Both the position numbers and the translations under genes were made by a program. From Macrosoma leucophasiata (lineage: Eukaryota; Arthropoda; Insecta; Lepidoptera; Hedylidae), in contig JAWQUS010000019.1 in NCBI GenBank assembly GCA_036365455.1, positions 12,562,001 through 12,626,000 of the forward strand: a stretch of DNA of 64,000 nt. Direction: 5' to 3'. The notes beneath the pieces are model-generated. The model did not search any database. It was not told where the DNA came from and saw only the letters and a list, made by a program, of their open reading frames with translations. Below, in pieces: positions 1-11,326 of this stretch. Every line of letters starts with the position of its first letter. Positions within the stretch are counted from its first letter, which is position 1.

Positions 1-452
1 CCGCGTGCTGGAGGCGGGAGACAGTAGTGTGCCCACCTGGTCCCGCTGGGCGAGCGCGGCGGCCTGCATGTGCTGCCAGGCGTCATGCAGCGCGCGCACC
101 TCGCTCTGCAGGGAGTGTGCAGACCGCGCCCCGCGCCCCACGCCCCACTACCCACGCCCCGCGACCCGCGCCCCGCGTGCTGGAGGCGGGAGACAGTAGT
201 GTGCCCACCTGGTCCCGCTGGGCGAGCGCGGCGGCCTGCATGTGCTGCCAGGCGTCATGCAGCGCGCGCACCTCGCTCTGCAGGGAGTGTGCAGACCGCG
301 CCCCGCGCCCCACGCCCCACTACCCACGCCCCGCGACCCGCGCCCCGCGTGCTGGAGGCGGGAGACAGTAGTGTGCCCACCTGGTCCCGCTGGGCGAGCG
401 CGGCGGCCTGCATGTGCTGCCAGGCGTCATGCAGCGCGCGCACCTCGCTCTG
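1..452 (-). repeat. 172-bp tandem array (3 copies) made of STX17 exon 4 3' part plus intron
   Basis: The true exon 4 is 503-381. Its last 69 nt plus about 103 bp of GC-rich intron recur with a 172-bp period; exon-derived blocks end at 381, 209 and 37. Each extra block (277-209 and 105-37) is preceded on the minus strand by CTCCCTGCAG and followed by the donor GTGGGC. It is exactly 23 codons in phase 0, so each could be spliced in frame. The array runs off the left edge, so the true copy number is unknown. Repeat copies look identical to each other by eye. Confidence 0.85.
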
Positions 453-3400
453 CAGGGAGCTCCAGCCGCGCAACACCGCCTCGCGCTCGCGTAGTGACAC
501 CTCCTGGAGATGCAAACACACCCACAGAATGTGTCAGTGTAATGGACAGTGACAGCTCAGCCTAACTTACCTTATTAGGTTAGCTAGGCTGAGCTATCAC
601 GGCCCCTATCGTTAAAATGTAAACATATCTGGAAAGAACACACTTATTTAGCTCGTAGTGGACGCGGTACCTTAAACAGTTTTTTAAATTGGCCTCTCTA
701 ACGAGCTGAATCCCGAGACGATCTCACTCACTGTCTCCTTCACCGGGGGAGGAACGAGCACGAATCGCTTTCACCTGAATTATTCAAGCGACCGCTTAAA
801 ACTCCCGTAGGTGAGAGCATCGGCTTAAGGCAATCAGGATAATATGAAGCCCGTTCTGTCCCCGGTTACGTTACTGATATACACGATAGTAAGAGATTGT
901 GACGACACTCACCCGGTCGTCGATCTGCAGCTGTATGTGTTCCGGTTCGGGCGGGTGTGGGTGGTGCGCGACTACGCCCACCGAGTCTGTGGACAGCGCG
1001 CTGCCCGCCACCGAGCGCTCTTCACTCGCGCGGCTCATACTCATGGGAGACGACTCTGTCGTACATACACTCTTAAAGTAAAGACTAAGTAAGGACAAAA
1101 TTAATATCGACCAACATAATTATAATTATAGTCGTCGAGCGCGTACTCAGTCGGTAATCTAGAGGGGCGGTTTGGCTTGTCCTTCCCTAAAGGGCAAATT
1201 GGTATATAGATCGGTATATGGTATAGTTGATATCAGTCAACGTTGTCGTAAATTGGGCCACTATTTCTCTTTGGAGGGACCCTCCACTGGCATACCCTGG
1301 CGATGAGGCTACCGCGAGAGCAAGCACTGAGAATTCAATTCATGCTTGCAAATAAAAAGTAATACTGACACAAAGAGTACCTAACTACGTTGTCAATAAT
1401 AGTTGTTCTTTCTTCTTTTTTTTATGTAATGGAAGTGGCAAACAAGCATGCAGTTCACATTGATGTTAAGTGATGACTGCAGCCTATAGACATCCACACA
1501 GAGACTAAGATCAAAATGCAGATGCATTACCACTCCTGATGCCTAAGGTGTTATGCCTCTGTGCCGGAAATTACAGGGCTGTACATTACCACCTGACCGG
1601 AACACAATAGTACTGAATACTACCATTTAGCGGCAAGTACGTATATTAGGTAATTCCGTGCTTCGGAGGGCACGTTAAGCCGTCGGTCCCGGTTGCTATC
1701 AATGGATAGCAGTCGTTAAACCTTGTCGGAGGACTTATGGGCGGTTTGGAAATATCCGACAGCGGGTTGGAGCAGCGTGGTGGAGTAAGCTCCAGGCCTC
1801 TCTCCGAAAGGAGAAAGACTCGTGCCCAGCAGTGGGACGTATAATGGGTTGCCATTATTTTATATTATTATTATATTAGGTAATGCGGTGGTGCCTACGC
1901 CCGCGAGCTCCGTCACTGGAGCTCTACCACCAGTAAAACCGTTCACGTATATGTAGTATTGCATATAGGCGCAGGTACAAATACTTGTCAAATAATAACG
2001 TAAAGGCCTGTTACCTTTACATTACTGTTTTTTAACAATCCATTGTTATCTGTGGTTAAGGTTTAGGATTATTTATAGTAATAGATATATACTACTAACT
2101 TCCCACAACATAAATATCCGTAGAAAAGAAACGCCAGTTATTTTACACAAGACAAATTGGCTGCTGTCCAGTCTCTTCAACTAGCACATTCCTTCACAAC
2201 AAATAAAAATATATTAGTTCAGAAGCAAACATGAATGTATGACGTATTATTATTTTAAGTGAATTGATTACTATTAATGAAAAACTAGTATGTTCAAGTA
2301 TCCGAGTTCTAAAAATACATATTTAGAATATTTTAAAGATATTATTTGGGATGGAATGTTATTTATCTATTGAACTTGCATTGCAGGCAGTTACTGTCAA
2401 TGTCTCTGTTTCTCAGCTGCATTACTATGCATCAAGGTCTAAAATTTTACAAACATCTATTAAGTTTGCATTAAAATCATAAAAGTAAAAAATTATCTAA
2501 TCCATTCTTCTCTCTCAAACTTAAGTCCACCTGTAACTATCTAGCTCCAACTGTCTACTACTCGTAGCTGTAAGATTTCCAAAATTTTTTAAATCAACCA
2601 CTAAACTGAACGCCCTTCTCGTTTCTAATATACTAGCAACTAGTTCTACTTATGATTACTTAAGGTCAAGGAAGTTAGATACAGCCACAGCAACATCTTT
2701 GGAATCGATCTGCGTAAAAACAATTAACAGCCTTACTACAGTGTTAAAATGTTAGGGAACAAATATTTCATAATTTCCGCTCTGAAGTTCGCGCTAATCG
2801 TTGCGCAATTTTCATTTTTCAATCAAGCTACGACAAGCTTCATTGTCGTAGCTTAATTTCAAAGAGGTGTCCTTAAAATATTTGAACTTTAAGCTAAGTA
2901 TCCATTTGGAAACAATTGAAACGCGACATGTCACGTATCTATTTAACGGAAATAGATGCTCAACCAATGCTCTGTGAAACAACAAGCTGCGCTTAATGTT
3001 GCGCGCCCGGTGGCAATGTCGCGCGCTGTTCGCTGGCAACGTGGCGCGTTGTTGTCCAACGTTAACTAACTTGGAGAGGGTCCGTGTTGTGCGCCAATTG
3101 TTTCCTAGTAGATACTGAGCTTTACTGTGATTAGACCGTTGTAAATACAAGTATGAATGTTGCATGCGTTATTGATATCTCACCGGGGCGTCTGGCGCTG
3201 CCCGCCTGCACCAGCGCTATGCAACTGCGCTCTATCACACCTACAACCACAAACGCTTTCAGTTATATTTGATCCATTTCTCAATTTTCTATTTCCATTT
3301 TGAGAGTATCATTAAACGGCAAATGTTGATGAAGGAGACTTATAGTAGGAGGGCCCAAGAGGGGATTTTCGAATTATTACTCCAGCGCATCAGATTAAGG

Positions 3401-6400
3401 TATGGGGCATATCTTGCACCCTTCAGCAGCTCATATTGGCGGAAACACAATTGAAATCAATTGTCATATTTTTTCGTGACTTGACGGGTTAAAAGGGCGC
3501 GGTATCAACGCTATGGGTGTCAGATATTCTGAAAAGGTGTAAAATGTGCCCAAACAATGCTCCTATCAGGGTTTTTAGCAGAGTCGCTCTTACAAAAAAG
3601 GGAAAAGGGACTGAATTTTTCCAAAAAAAGGGACAAAAAGGGACCAAAATGGAGCCTAAAACAATCTGTTTTTAGGGTTCCGTAGTTAACAAGGAACCCC
3701 TATAGTTTCGCTATGTATCCCCCAATATAAACAAAACTAAATTCATCCAATTTCAGACTCACAGGAAAAAAGAAATAAACCTTAATATAATCGCAAATAA
3801 TGTAAAAATTGAAGAAGCCGACAATACAATGTTCCTAGGAATAAGACTTGATAAACACTGTAACTGGAAATCACATGTGGAGTAAGCGTGCAGTTCACAT
3901 TGATGTTAAGTGATGACTGCAGCCTATAGACACCCACACAATGACCAGAGGTCAAAATGCAAATGCGCTGCCACTCCTGAGGCATTAGGTGTTATGCCTC
4001 TGTGCCGGAAATTACAGAGCCGTACATTACCACCTGACCGGAACACGATAGTGCTGAACACTACCATTTAGCGGCAAGTATATTAGGTAATGCGGTGGTG
4101 CCTACGCCCGCGAGCTCTGTCACTAGAGCTCTACCACCAGTAAAAAATATACATACATATATATAATTATTGTTTTACCACTAATTCAATTATCTGTATT
4201 GTGATGACTGTTTTTAATATTGTAAAATATAATTTGCAGGCTAGGCAACTGACATTGTACACCTTGACGGTAGAATGTAATTGCACTGTACTTATGTCAC
4301 CATGTTATCATTTCTGTACTACATTCATGCAATAAAGACATTTTATTTTATTTTTTATTATTATTTTATATGTCCGTCTGTCAGTCTGTCTGTCCGACCG
4401 TCCGTGATTTAGCGCATTAACTATTGGTACTAGAGAGTTAAAGTTTGACACAAGTATACATCACCTTAATTACGCCGACAAAGTGGTAGAATAGAAACAT
4501 GAAAAAAAAAAGAATTTATGTGTAACGCGCGGAAAAACATTTTTTGTTTTCTATGTAGTATGGGATATCGTGAAAAAGTTCAAAAATTTTAGAGATGTGC
4601 AAATATCATTTTTCGATTTAGTTCACTGATTCACTGTTCGAGACTTAAGTGCCAATTTTCGTTAGAGTCAAGTGTCCCCGGCCTTTTTTTACCAACTAAA
4701 CGGTTGTTGTTAGAAATAAAAATATTACGGCAATAGTAGCTACATACAACGAAATTAGTAAAAGGAAAACTATCACACTTAAATTGGCTGTATTTTACTT
4801 GAAAATTTTTATTTTTCATTACATTATTCAAACTTAAAAACTAGGGAACCCTACACTGTGCGGGGCCCGACACGCACTTGACCGGTTTTTTTTATTCAAA
4901 ACAATCATTTCTTGATGGGCTAGACTAGTATTACAACATGTATACACATTAAATTCACATATTGTCAACACAATTAAAACGATGTAAAATATGGCACAAA
5001 AATATTATTAAGTATGCGATCTTTGACAAACCGAAAAATTGCGTTGATCCCGAAAGATTGACGACGTATCAATAAGTTTCAACACTGTAGGAAAATAGAT
5101 GGATATTGCAAGAAGTAAAAAGCACATTACCTACTCAGTTCTTTGACTTCCTTTCATATAGAGAAAATTTCAAAGACCACTTTTAATATTTTGGCAGTTG
5201 ACTTGAAGTTTAGTCCCAGAAAAGGGACTTAGGGACCAATTTCTTAAAAAAGGGGGCTTTAAGGGACTTGCTGAAAAAAAAGGGACAAAAGGGATTAAGG
5301 GACTGCCACTAAAAGCCCTGTCCTATCCATAATTCGAAATTAAAAGAGGATTCGGAAGAGGAATAAAATCGTAACGAACTTTTGAATTTTTTGAAGAGCT
5401 ACCTTACGGGTATATACATATCTTAGGTTTAGTGGAGGTAGCCAACAGGGTTTAAGGTATCTCCCATATCTTAATCTGACGCGCTCGAGTAAATCCAAAA
5501 ATAGCATACTGGGCTCCCTTACTATTTACTCCCTTTTATTATTATACATGTAATATCCCTTACTATAATTTGACACTTGCCCCAGTGTAGTCGTTACCAG
5601 ACCGCGGTCTGGTGTTGATCAGAGTGCAGAAACAAACGGCATTTCTGGTAATTTGAAATACATAAAAACTCTTTAGGCACTTCGACACTGATATAATTAG
5701 ACACAGCTAATCTTATGCGTAAGTTATGTTATTAGACATACCAAGTGTAGGGTGTATCCCTATGAATGATAATTTGATTGATGGGTTTTGATAGATTGAT
5801 AAAGTATTTATTTAGAACACAATTGATTTAAATGATATGCAATGTAGACAATATAAAATATTGTCTACATTGTCACGTTTTGACGAAACACACGAATGAC
5901 CAAAGGGAGTACGAGAAAGAGAGTGGGACGTGAGTACCCCAAGGTAAGATCACTATAGCACTGCATGATAACGTTGAACTGGACTATAGCTTGAACGAAC
6001 ACGAACAGCTTATAGACCATAGTAAAGAACAAACCACGTTTCTTTATAGTGCAGTCAAAGCCAGATGAGCTCAGTTCAAATCTAACACCACGTTTTACAC
6101 AAGCATAAATTAAGAATTGAAAGTCAAAATTAATCCAGTAAGTAGACTTGCCTAAGTAATTCACAATGACGCGCTAAGTAAGGTCCTAGGAGTGTTGCAC
6201 GAGAACATCGAAGGGTCATAACTATATCGACTAAATTATCAAACTTTACTTTGATGAAGGATGAAGAAGTAAGTAAAGAGTCTATTAAACTTTACCAAGG
6301 TAGTCCTAGTCCATGATGGCGCCCTGAGTGAGGTTCCTGGAGCGTTGCTTAACCGCATTGAATGGGGTGAAGTTTATGAGCATTCTTACAAACATACATG

Positions 6401-9400
6401 CAACGAAAACGTAGAAAACCTATCGGGGAACTCAACGAGCAGACTTACACAAGGTAGTCTTCTCATTACATAACACCACGCACGCAACGTGAGGTTACAT
6501 CCATAGAGCGTTGTGTAAAATCTCAAAGTGAGGTACATCTAGAACGAGTGCAAATATGTCGGCTGAATAATCTAACGTAACCTAGTTAGATGTACCCGGT
6601 TAGGCCAACAGATGAAGAATCGAAGAGCCAAATTAACCTAGTAGTACCTATACTCACCGAGGTATTCTGCATAATCGTATAGAGCGAGGTTAAGGCTAGG
6701 CACCGTATGAATCCGTCCATCGTACACGGTACACTTCTTGAAAAAATGCACAGAGATGTACGCAGTGAAATGAGCCGCATAAAACATACCAAGATAGTCC
6801 ATAATGGCGCGCAGCGTGAGGTCCCTGGAGCGCTGCGTGAGCGCGTCGAAGCGCGTGACGTCGGGCGCGCGCACCTGGCGCCGCAGCGCGTCCAGCTCGG
6901 CCAGCAGCGCGCGCAGCTGCGCCGCCACGCGCCGCGCGTGCGTCTGCTCCGACCGCACGCGCGCCCACTGCCCGCCCTCCTCGTACTGCACACGACAGGG
7001 GCCGTTCGAGTATTACGTGACCACTATAGGGGGGGGGAGTCTAGATGATGATTACGTCATCGGTAGTTATTTACTTGTTACATCAGTAAAATCTAATCGC
7101 TATCCTAAATCTATTTTCTTATTTTTAAAATTATAATTATAATATTAAAAAAACAATACATTAATTGAAAAATGTTTACGTAAGCATGGGGGTAAGAGCT
7201 TTGCTTACTTTTGCTGACGAGAGGGATGGGGGGTAATGAATTGTAATACATTCCAAACTTGAGGTGCTCTTTTTTTATGTCATGGAAGTGGCAAACAAGC
7301 ATGCAGTTCACATTGATGTTAAGTGATGACTGCAGCCTAGAGACACACACACACAAAGACCAAGGTCAAAATGCAGATGCGTTACCACTCCTGAGGCCTA
7401 AGGTGTTATGCCTCTGTGCCGGAAATTACAGGACCGTACATTACCACCTGACCGGAACATGATAGTGCTGAACACTACCATTTAGCGGAAAGTATATTAG
7501 GTAATGTGGTGGTGCTTACGCCCTCGAGCTCCGTCACTGGAGCTCTACCACCAGTAAAAAGAAGCTCTTCTTTGTGAACAGATTTTTTATCTACTCACCA
7601 ATTTGGCTTAGCATTTTATTGTTACGAAAACTTATGTTCTAATTAGTTAATGGCAAAAAGTATACTGTTTATTCAAATAAAACAAGATTTCGGCTTTTTC
7701 TTACGTAATCCGACTGAACGGAGACATCGACCGAGCGTTGACTTTAAATAATAATAATAAAATGCACGTCTCAGCGAGTTGTATGAAACTTGTTGAGACT
7801 AGCATATTATTTTGGATAGATGTTAGTCTCATTTTCGTTTATATTGACTGTTCACCAAACGGGTGACCATAATTTCCTTAATAGTAATTAATTTTGGGAC
7901 AAAATATTACCTACATTAAAAATGCCTGAAATCGATTCGGTTATGGATTCTGAACAAACTGGTCTCGGGTTGTACATTTAATCCTGTTACACGTTGTATA
8001 TACGAAAACTAATTGCATGTTCGAAAAAATATTAATGAGTTTCCTACGAGAACTAATGATCATAATATGAACACAAGGAACAAATACAAGTTGTGCATGC
8101 ATGTAACACGACTGCATAAAGAAAGTAATACTTTCAGAGGTCAGTGTACTCGTATGATTGCGAAGACTGGTCTGTTGTGATTTTCAGGTGTTATTTTTTA
8201 TCACGATATTAAGCTGTTGATGGGTATTTGCGTATGTGATTATTTACAAATATTTATATGCCATGGACGTCCACATTATCTTTACCTATTTTAATTTTAA
8301 TTCTATTTAATAATATATACCTAGGTATGTATTCAATCTAAGGCTTTAACGAAAGAGCAACACCCGGAGTTTGTTCGGTAGCGGAGTTCTTCACAGTAGT
8401 GCCTGCACTTGGAACTCTGCTAAGTGAATGACTATGACGAACAGATTTTTCTTTTTCTTTTATAAAGGAATTGAAAAATTTTATGATTTACATTTTATTA
8501 TTAAATTGGTAATACCTATTGAATTGTTATTATAAGTCATTCACTAGCTAGCTAAGCGCGCATGGCCCAGCGGCTGGTGTAGATCGTAAGCGATCTGCTC
8601 GGTTAAGCACTACGGGCGCGGTCGGGTAGTGTGATGGGTGACCGCTAGTGGCAAATTAAAATGCGCGTTTCCGTGCTTCGGAGGGCACGTTAAGCCGTCG
8701 GTCCCGGTTGCTATCGATAGATAGCAGTCGTTAAACCTTGTCGGAGGCCTTATGGGCGGTTTGAAAACATCCGACAGCGGGTTGGCCACTAACCCACCCA
8801 CCTCCACCAATCCGCATTGGAGCAGCGTGGTGGAGTAAGCTCCAGGCCTCCCCCCAAAAAGGGGAGAGACTCGTGCCCAGCAGTGGGACGTATAATGGGT
8901 TGCCATTATTATTATTATTATACTAGCTAGCTTGTACTAGGTAGCTTGTAACACGACAATGCAATAGTGTCCTTGTAGACCAATTTGAATTGAATGATTT
9001 GAATTTAGAATTTTTGTTAATTGAAAACAGCAACCTATAATCATCTAACTACGTAACGTAACTTCACGCCTGTAATCCCCGAAGGGGTAGGCAAAAGTAA
9101 ATGCATGCATTCAAGCATACATGCAAACACCCGCGATTCGGATACGTTTTGGCCCATGTAACAGGTGGCGAGCCTGTTGACATCTCAGGACACATTACCA
9201 AACTTCGAGGTACTGGGAAATTTCCAGAAAATTGAAAAATCGCAATAGAACCAGAGTTCTAAAGGACTTTACACCATTATCTCTGATACCCCCTACCCGG
9301 GCATCGAACCCAAGACCTCAGCGTAGTAGTAGTAGCCTGGTACGACTAGGCTACCGAGGCAGTAAAAGAACTACATTAAAAGTAAAACTTATTTTTTACC

Positions 9401-11170
9401 ACTTTTAAGGTTATAGGTTTTAGATAATATTTATCTTTATTTATTAATCATATCTGGCACCAAATGGTAGAGTTCAGTATTATCGAATTCTGGTTAAACG
9501 GAAATGCATGACCCTGTAAAACTATCACAGAAACATAACAACTAAAGTCTCAGAGATGACAACGCATCTGCATTTTGATCTCTGGTTTTTGTGCAGATCT
9601 GCAGTCATCACTTAACATCCATGTGAACTGCATTCTTGTACGCCACTTTCATCGCATGAAAAAAAAAAAACAGATTCGAGACTATGTGCTCTTTTTCTTC
9701 AAAATCACCAAATAGGAGATGACACTCAATATTTACTCACCCTAACTTTAAGTTGGTAGTATTTCCATGCATCCATTTAGATAACAACAAGTTTGTATAC
9801 ATGTATATATTATATGTGTAAATCGAACATAATGTGCCTCCAGAGAGCCCAAAATAATATCCTCAGGGTCATATCATCAGCACCATGGTTTATTCGCAAC
9901 TCAGAAATCCATGAATACTTGGAAATGCCAATCATCTCTGAAGAACCAAAACACTACTCATTAAAGTACAGAGACCGTCTCAAATCTCACCCAAACCCAC
10001 TCTCTGCACCACTGCTTTAGCCAAGAATTAGTAGACTGAAATGAGCCAATGTGCTGACTTAATATGGTGAGCTGGGGCACTGGTCCTATCTCGTCCAACC
10101 GTCTTCATCCTTCAACCTATCTGCTTATAGTTTAATGAGACTGATCGCATATTCAAGAGGAAAAAAAAAATTTATATATCTATGTATCTTTTTGCCAGAT
10201 CCCTAACGGGCTAGGCAGAGTGTGAAGCACCAGATATCCCGTCAGTCGTAATAACAAGTCAGAATATGATTTGAAACGGATGTTGAACATGCATAGCACA
10301 ATGCAGACCACTATATTTGTAATTTTGCAATTGAATATGAGATTTTAAGGATTTTGTACCTAATCAAGGATCAATTGTGACCAAACAACCGGTCTGTTTT
10401 ATGACAGCCAATTTTTTCAAAATCACTGAACTACTTGAAATTTGTTAACATAATATAGGTATAAATCAGTGAACCCAAACAATTTTGATACCCTAAAAAT
10501 TATTACTATTATGAAAAAATTCAGCAATAAGTCAATAATTTGCCAGTCTGTTGAATTTATTTATAGTTGTGAGAAGAAAAACTGGTATAAATAATTTGTT
10601 GGGCTTGCCCTAACTACTTACTTCTTGCACTTAGTGAAATTTAAAACTTGACTGTCATATCTGAGTCTGACTCATAAAAGCATGGTCAGATTGCTAGCAT
10701 ACATCTCCTTGTTTCAACAGATTCTTCTATTTTATCCTAGGGCAAACATAAAAACTAAATAAAAACGGTATATCTTTCTATTCTTAATGTAGTACCAAAT
10801 GAAAAGTAAACATTGCTAATTTCGGGCTAATTAGCATCATGTTAAATAGAGAAAAAAAATCTGGACGCGGCAGCTGTTGAGTGCTGGGAATATTTTTATA
10901 CCTAGAAGAGACCTTCGCCACCTGTGACGTCACGCAGCGCAGTTATTACGCGTTACACATTCGTAATTAACAATGTAGGTAACCATTACAATATAATTAA
11001 GATAATTTACTTGGAACAGCGTTCAAATGGGAACAAAGAGGTCACTTTACCTTTATTATGTTAGCTTTGTGTTGTCTCAACAGGTCCAAGTGATGAGGTA
11101 TTGCAACTTCGTTGAACTTAGTTAGAGATAACTCTACGCGTTTGAGTGGCAACTTTCCGTCTTCTTCCAT
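37..11170 (-). CDS. STX17: Syntaxin-17, autophagosomal Qa-SNARE (5' part of gene, four exons; 3' end outside window)
   Basis: Exons on the minus strand: 11170-11051 (start ATG, 40 codons, GT donor), 6985-6790 (196 nt), 1055-913 (143 nt) and 503-381 (123 nt). Each has AG/GT borders and the phases 0, 1, 0, 0 join without a break, giving 194 residues. Exon 1 reads as a short acidic start followed by LTKFNEVAIPHHLDLLRQHK, exon 2 as an amphipathic helix region (WARVRSEQTHARRVAAQLR), and exon 4 as W-x2-L-x6-L-type heptads ending QRDQ. This matches the layout of syntaxin-17: N-terminal helical domain, linker, start of the SNARE motif. Known family role: Qa-SNARE recruited to completed autophagosomes that pairs with SNAP29 and a lysosomal VAMP for fusion. 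The rest of the SNARE helix and the C-terminal hairpin membrane anchor must lie left of position 1. Intron 1 (6986-11050) and intron 2 (1056-6789) are loaded with repeats. Assignment rests on pattern match from memory, not on a search. Confidence 0.8.
1425..1938 (+). repeat. Dispersed repeat family A, copy 1 (interrupted by a SINE fragment)
   Basis: A unit of roughly 270-290 bp running from GGCAAACAAGCATGCAGTTC through ACTACCATTTAGCGGCAAG to a short hairpin GAGCTCC-GTCACT-GGAGCTC and CTACCACCAGTAAAA. It is found at least five times in the window (also near 3883, 7270, 35914 and inverted at 9455). No ORF. Non-autonomous repeat of unknown class. This copy is split by a SINE fragment at about 1655-1871. 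Confidence 0.75.
1655..1884 (+). mobile_element. 5'-truncated SINE fragment inserted in family A, with 13-bp target duplication
   Basis: The insert starts at TCCGTGCTTCGGAGGGCACG and ends in an ATT-rich tail. It is flanked by direct repeats TATATTAGGTAAT at 1642-1654 and 1872-1884, which restore the family A sequence when one is removed. The body matches that of the full-length SINE at 8553-8921, but the 5S-like head is missing. This is typical of LINE-driven 5' truncation. Confidence 0.75.
2825..2854. repeat. Perfect 12-bp inverted repeat with 6-nt loop
   Basis: AAGCTACGACAA (2825-2836), loop GCTTCA, TTGTCGTAGCTT (2843-2854), inside STX17 intron 2. No function can be assigned. Confidence 0.8.
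3733..3882 (+). pseudogene. LINE reverse-transcriptase fragment
   Basis: One plus-strand frame reads about 50 codons without a stop, including the segment NTMFLGIRLDKHCNWKSHVE. This is the conserved FLGI-x-LD region downstream of the catalytic box in Jockey/CR1-type LINE reverse transcriptases. It is cut off on the right by family A at 3883. A LINE-type 3' tail with AATAAAG follows at 4330-4360, so the insert is probably a 5'-truncated LINE copy later split by family A. Confidence 0.65.
3883..4146 (+). repeat. Dispersed repeat family A, copy 2
   Basis: Same unit as at 1425-1938 without the SINE: starts AAGCGTGCAGTTCACATTG and ends CTACCACCAGTAAAA. Inserted in the LINE fragment. Confidence 0.75.
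4147..4367 (+). other. Probable 3' UTR and tail of the LINE fragment
   Basis: AT-rich sequence without an ORF, ending GCAATAAAGACATTTTATTTT. This is a polyadenylation-signal-like motif followed by a T/A-rich tail, after which the outer repeat resumes with TATGTCCGTCTGTC. Confidence 0.4.
5840..5872. repeat. Perfect 15-bp hairpin with AAA loop
   Basis: CAATGTAGACAATAT (5840-5854), loop AAA, ATATTGTCTACATTG (5858-5872), in STX17 intron 2. It could be a short inverted-repeat relic or a local palindrome. Confidence 0.8.
5930..6785 (-). repeat. Decayed tandem copies of the STX17 exon 2 3' edge (fossil array)
   Basis: Plus-strand CCAAGATAGTCCATAATGGC, GTGAGGTCCCTGGAGCG and following bases at 6789-6850 mark the exon 2 end. 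Degenerate versions are visible near 6151 (GACGCGCTAAGTAAGGTCCT), 6295 (CCAAGGTAGTCCTAGTCCAT, GTGAGGTTCCTGGAGCG) and 6450 (ACAAGGTAGTC, GTGAGG, ATAGAGCGTTGTG). Weaker ones lie near 6657 and perhaps 5942. Spacing is irregular, about 130-210 bp. They carry stops and lack intact splice sites, so are unlikely to be used as exons. Confidence 0.55.
7270..7560 (+). repeat. Dispersed repeat family A, copy 3
   Basis: TTTTTTATGTCATGGAAGTG start, ACTACCATTTAGCGG core, and the GAGCTCC-GTCACT-GGAGCTC hairpin at the right end. Located in STX17 intron 1. Confidence 0.8.
8372..8480 (+). repeat. Dispersed repeat family C, copy 1
   Basis: GGTAGCGGAGTTCTTC, then CACTTGGAACTCTGC and AAGTGAAT, ending AAAGGAATTGAAA. 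A second copy lies at about 39650-39790. No ORF; class unknown. Confidence 0.55.
8553..8921 (+). mobile_element. 5S rRNA-derived SINE, full length, 10-bp target duplication
   Basis: The head (8555-8650) contains TCGGTTAAGCACTACGGGCG and GTGTGATGGGTGACCGCTAG, which match the internal promoter half of 5S rRNA (GTTAAGCA ... GATGGGTGACCGC). The body carries CGTGCTTCGGAGGGCACG, and the element ends in an (ATT)n tail. Direct repeats ACTAGCTAGC flank it at 8543-8552 and 8922-8931. It would be transcribed by RNA polymerase III and moved by a LINE partner (known for SINE3-type elements; inferred here). Other copies: 1655-1871 (no head) and 40990-41271. Confidence 0.8.
9065..9362 (-). mobile_element. 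tRNA-derived SINE-like element
   Basis: On the minus strand the element starts near 9362 with a tRNA-like A box (TAGCCTAGTCG-TACCAGG) and a B box GGGTTCGATGCCC at about 9297-9309, followed by an unrelated body ending near GCCTACCCCTTCGGGG. The A/B spacing is tRNA-like. The repeated TAGTAGTAG is a small expansion. Boundaries are approximate and no clear target duplication was found. Confidence 0.6.
9455..9670 (-). repeat. Dispersed repeat family A, inverted partial copy
   Basis: Reverse complement of the family A unit: TGCATTTTGATCTCTGG, TGCAGTCATCACTTAACATC and CGCATGAAAAAAAA at the end. More diverged than the other copies. Confidence 0.65.
9832..10020 (+). pseudogene. 3'-terminal fragment of a Jockey-type LINE ORF2
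   Basis: The frame reads LQRAQNNILRVISSAPWFIR and on to RDRLKSHPNP before a stop at 10018-10020. This is the characteristic C-terminus of Jockey-clade reverse-transcriptase proteins (LQ-x-QN-x-ILR-x5-PWF-x-RN; HPNPL near the end). The sequence upstream of 9832 does not continue the protein, so the copy is 5'-truncated. A short A-run at about 10160-10170 may be its tail. Confidence 0.7.
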
Positions 11171-11326
11171 GTTTCTTCTAATTTAAACAATATCTATGTA
11201 ATAGTTACAATCCTAAATAATTGCAAAACTAGCATGAAAGTGCGTCCCGTTGGTTTTGTTTATTATTGACAAATTTGACATAAGTCAATCTGACAATCAC
11301 CTGTTTATTGTAGTTTTTTTAAAGTA
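11171..11326. promoter_or_regulatory. Inferred bidirectional promoter between STX17 and a small plus-strand ORF
   Basis: The 156 bp between the STX17 start (11170, minus) and an ATG at 11327 (plus) must hold the STX17 promoter/5' UTR. No TATA box stands out. Inference from arrangement only. Confidence 0.35.

Larger units (their letters stand above)
3667..4890 (+). repeat. Dispersed repeat with AGGGTTCCG start and GGAACCCT-type end, split by later insertions
   Basis: It begins TTTAGGGTTCCGTAGTTAAC at about 3667, continues after the insertions at about 4368 with the (TGTCCGTC)-rich stretch, and ends with GGGAACCCTACACTGTGCGG and CGCACTTGACCGG before a T run at about 4890. The start and end resemble inverted ends. 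A related copy lies at 16706-16950. Sequences of this kind are very common in lepidopteran DNA (from memory); its mobility class is unknown to me. Confidence 0.6.

Noticed and set aside
1..565. Plus-strand ORFs of 107-160 codons at the left edge
   Set aside because: Antisense to STX17 exon 4 and its 172-bp repeat.
8610..8906. 98-codon minus ORF (and similar ones at 1646 and 41156)
   Set aside because: All are antisense frames of the 5S-derived SINE, not genes.
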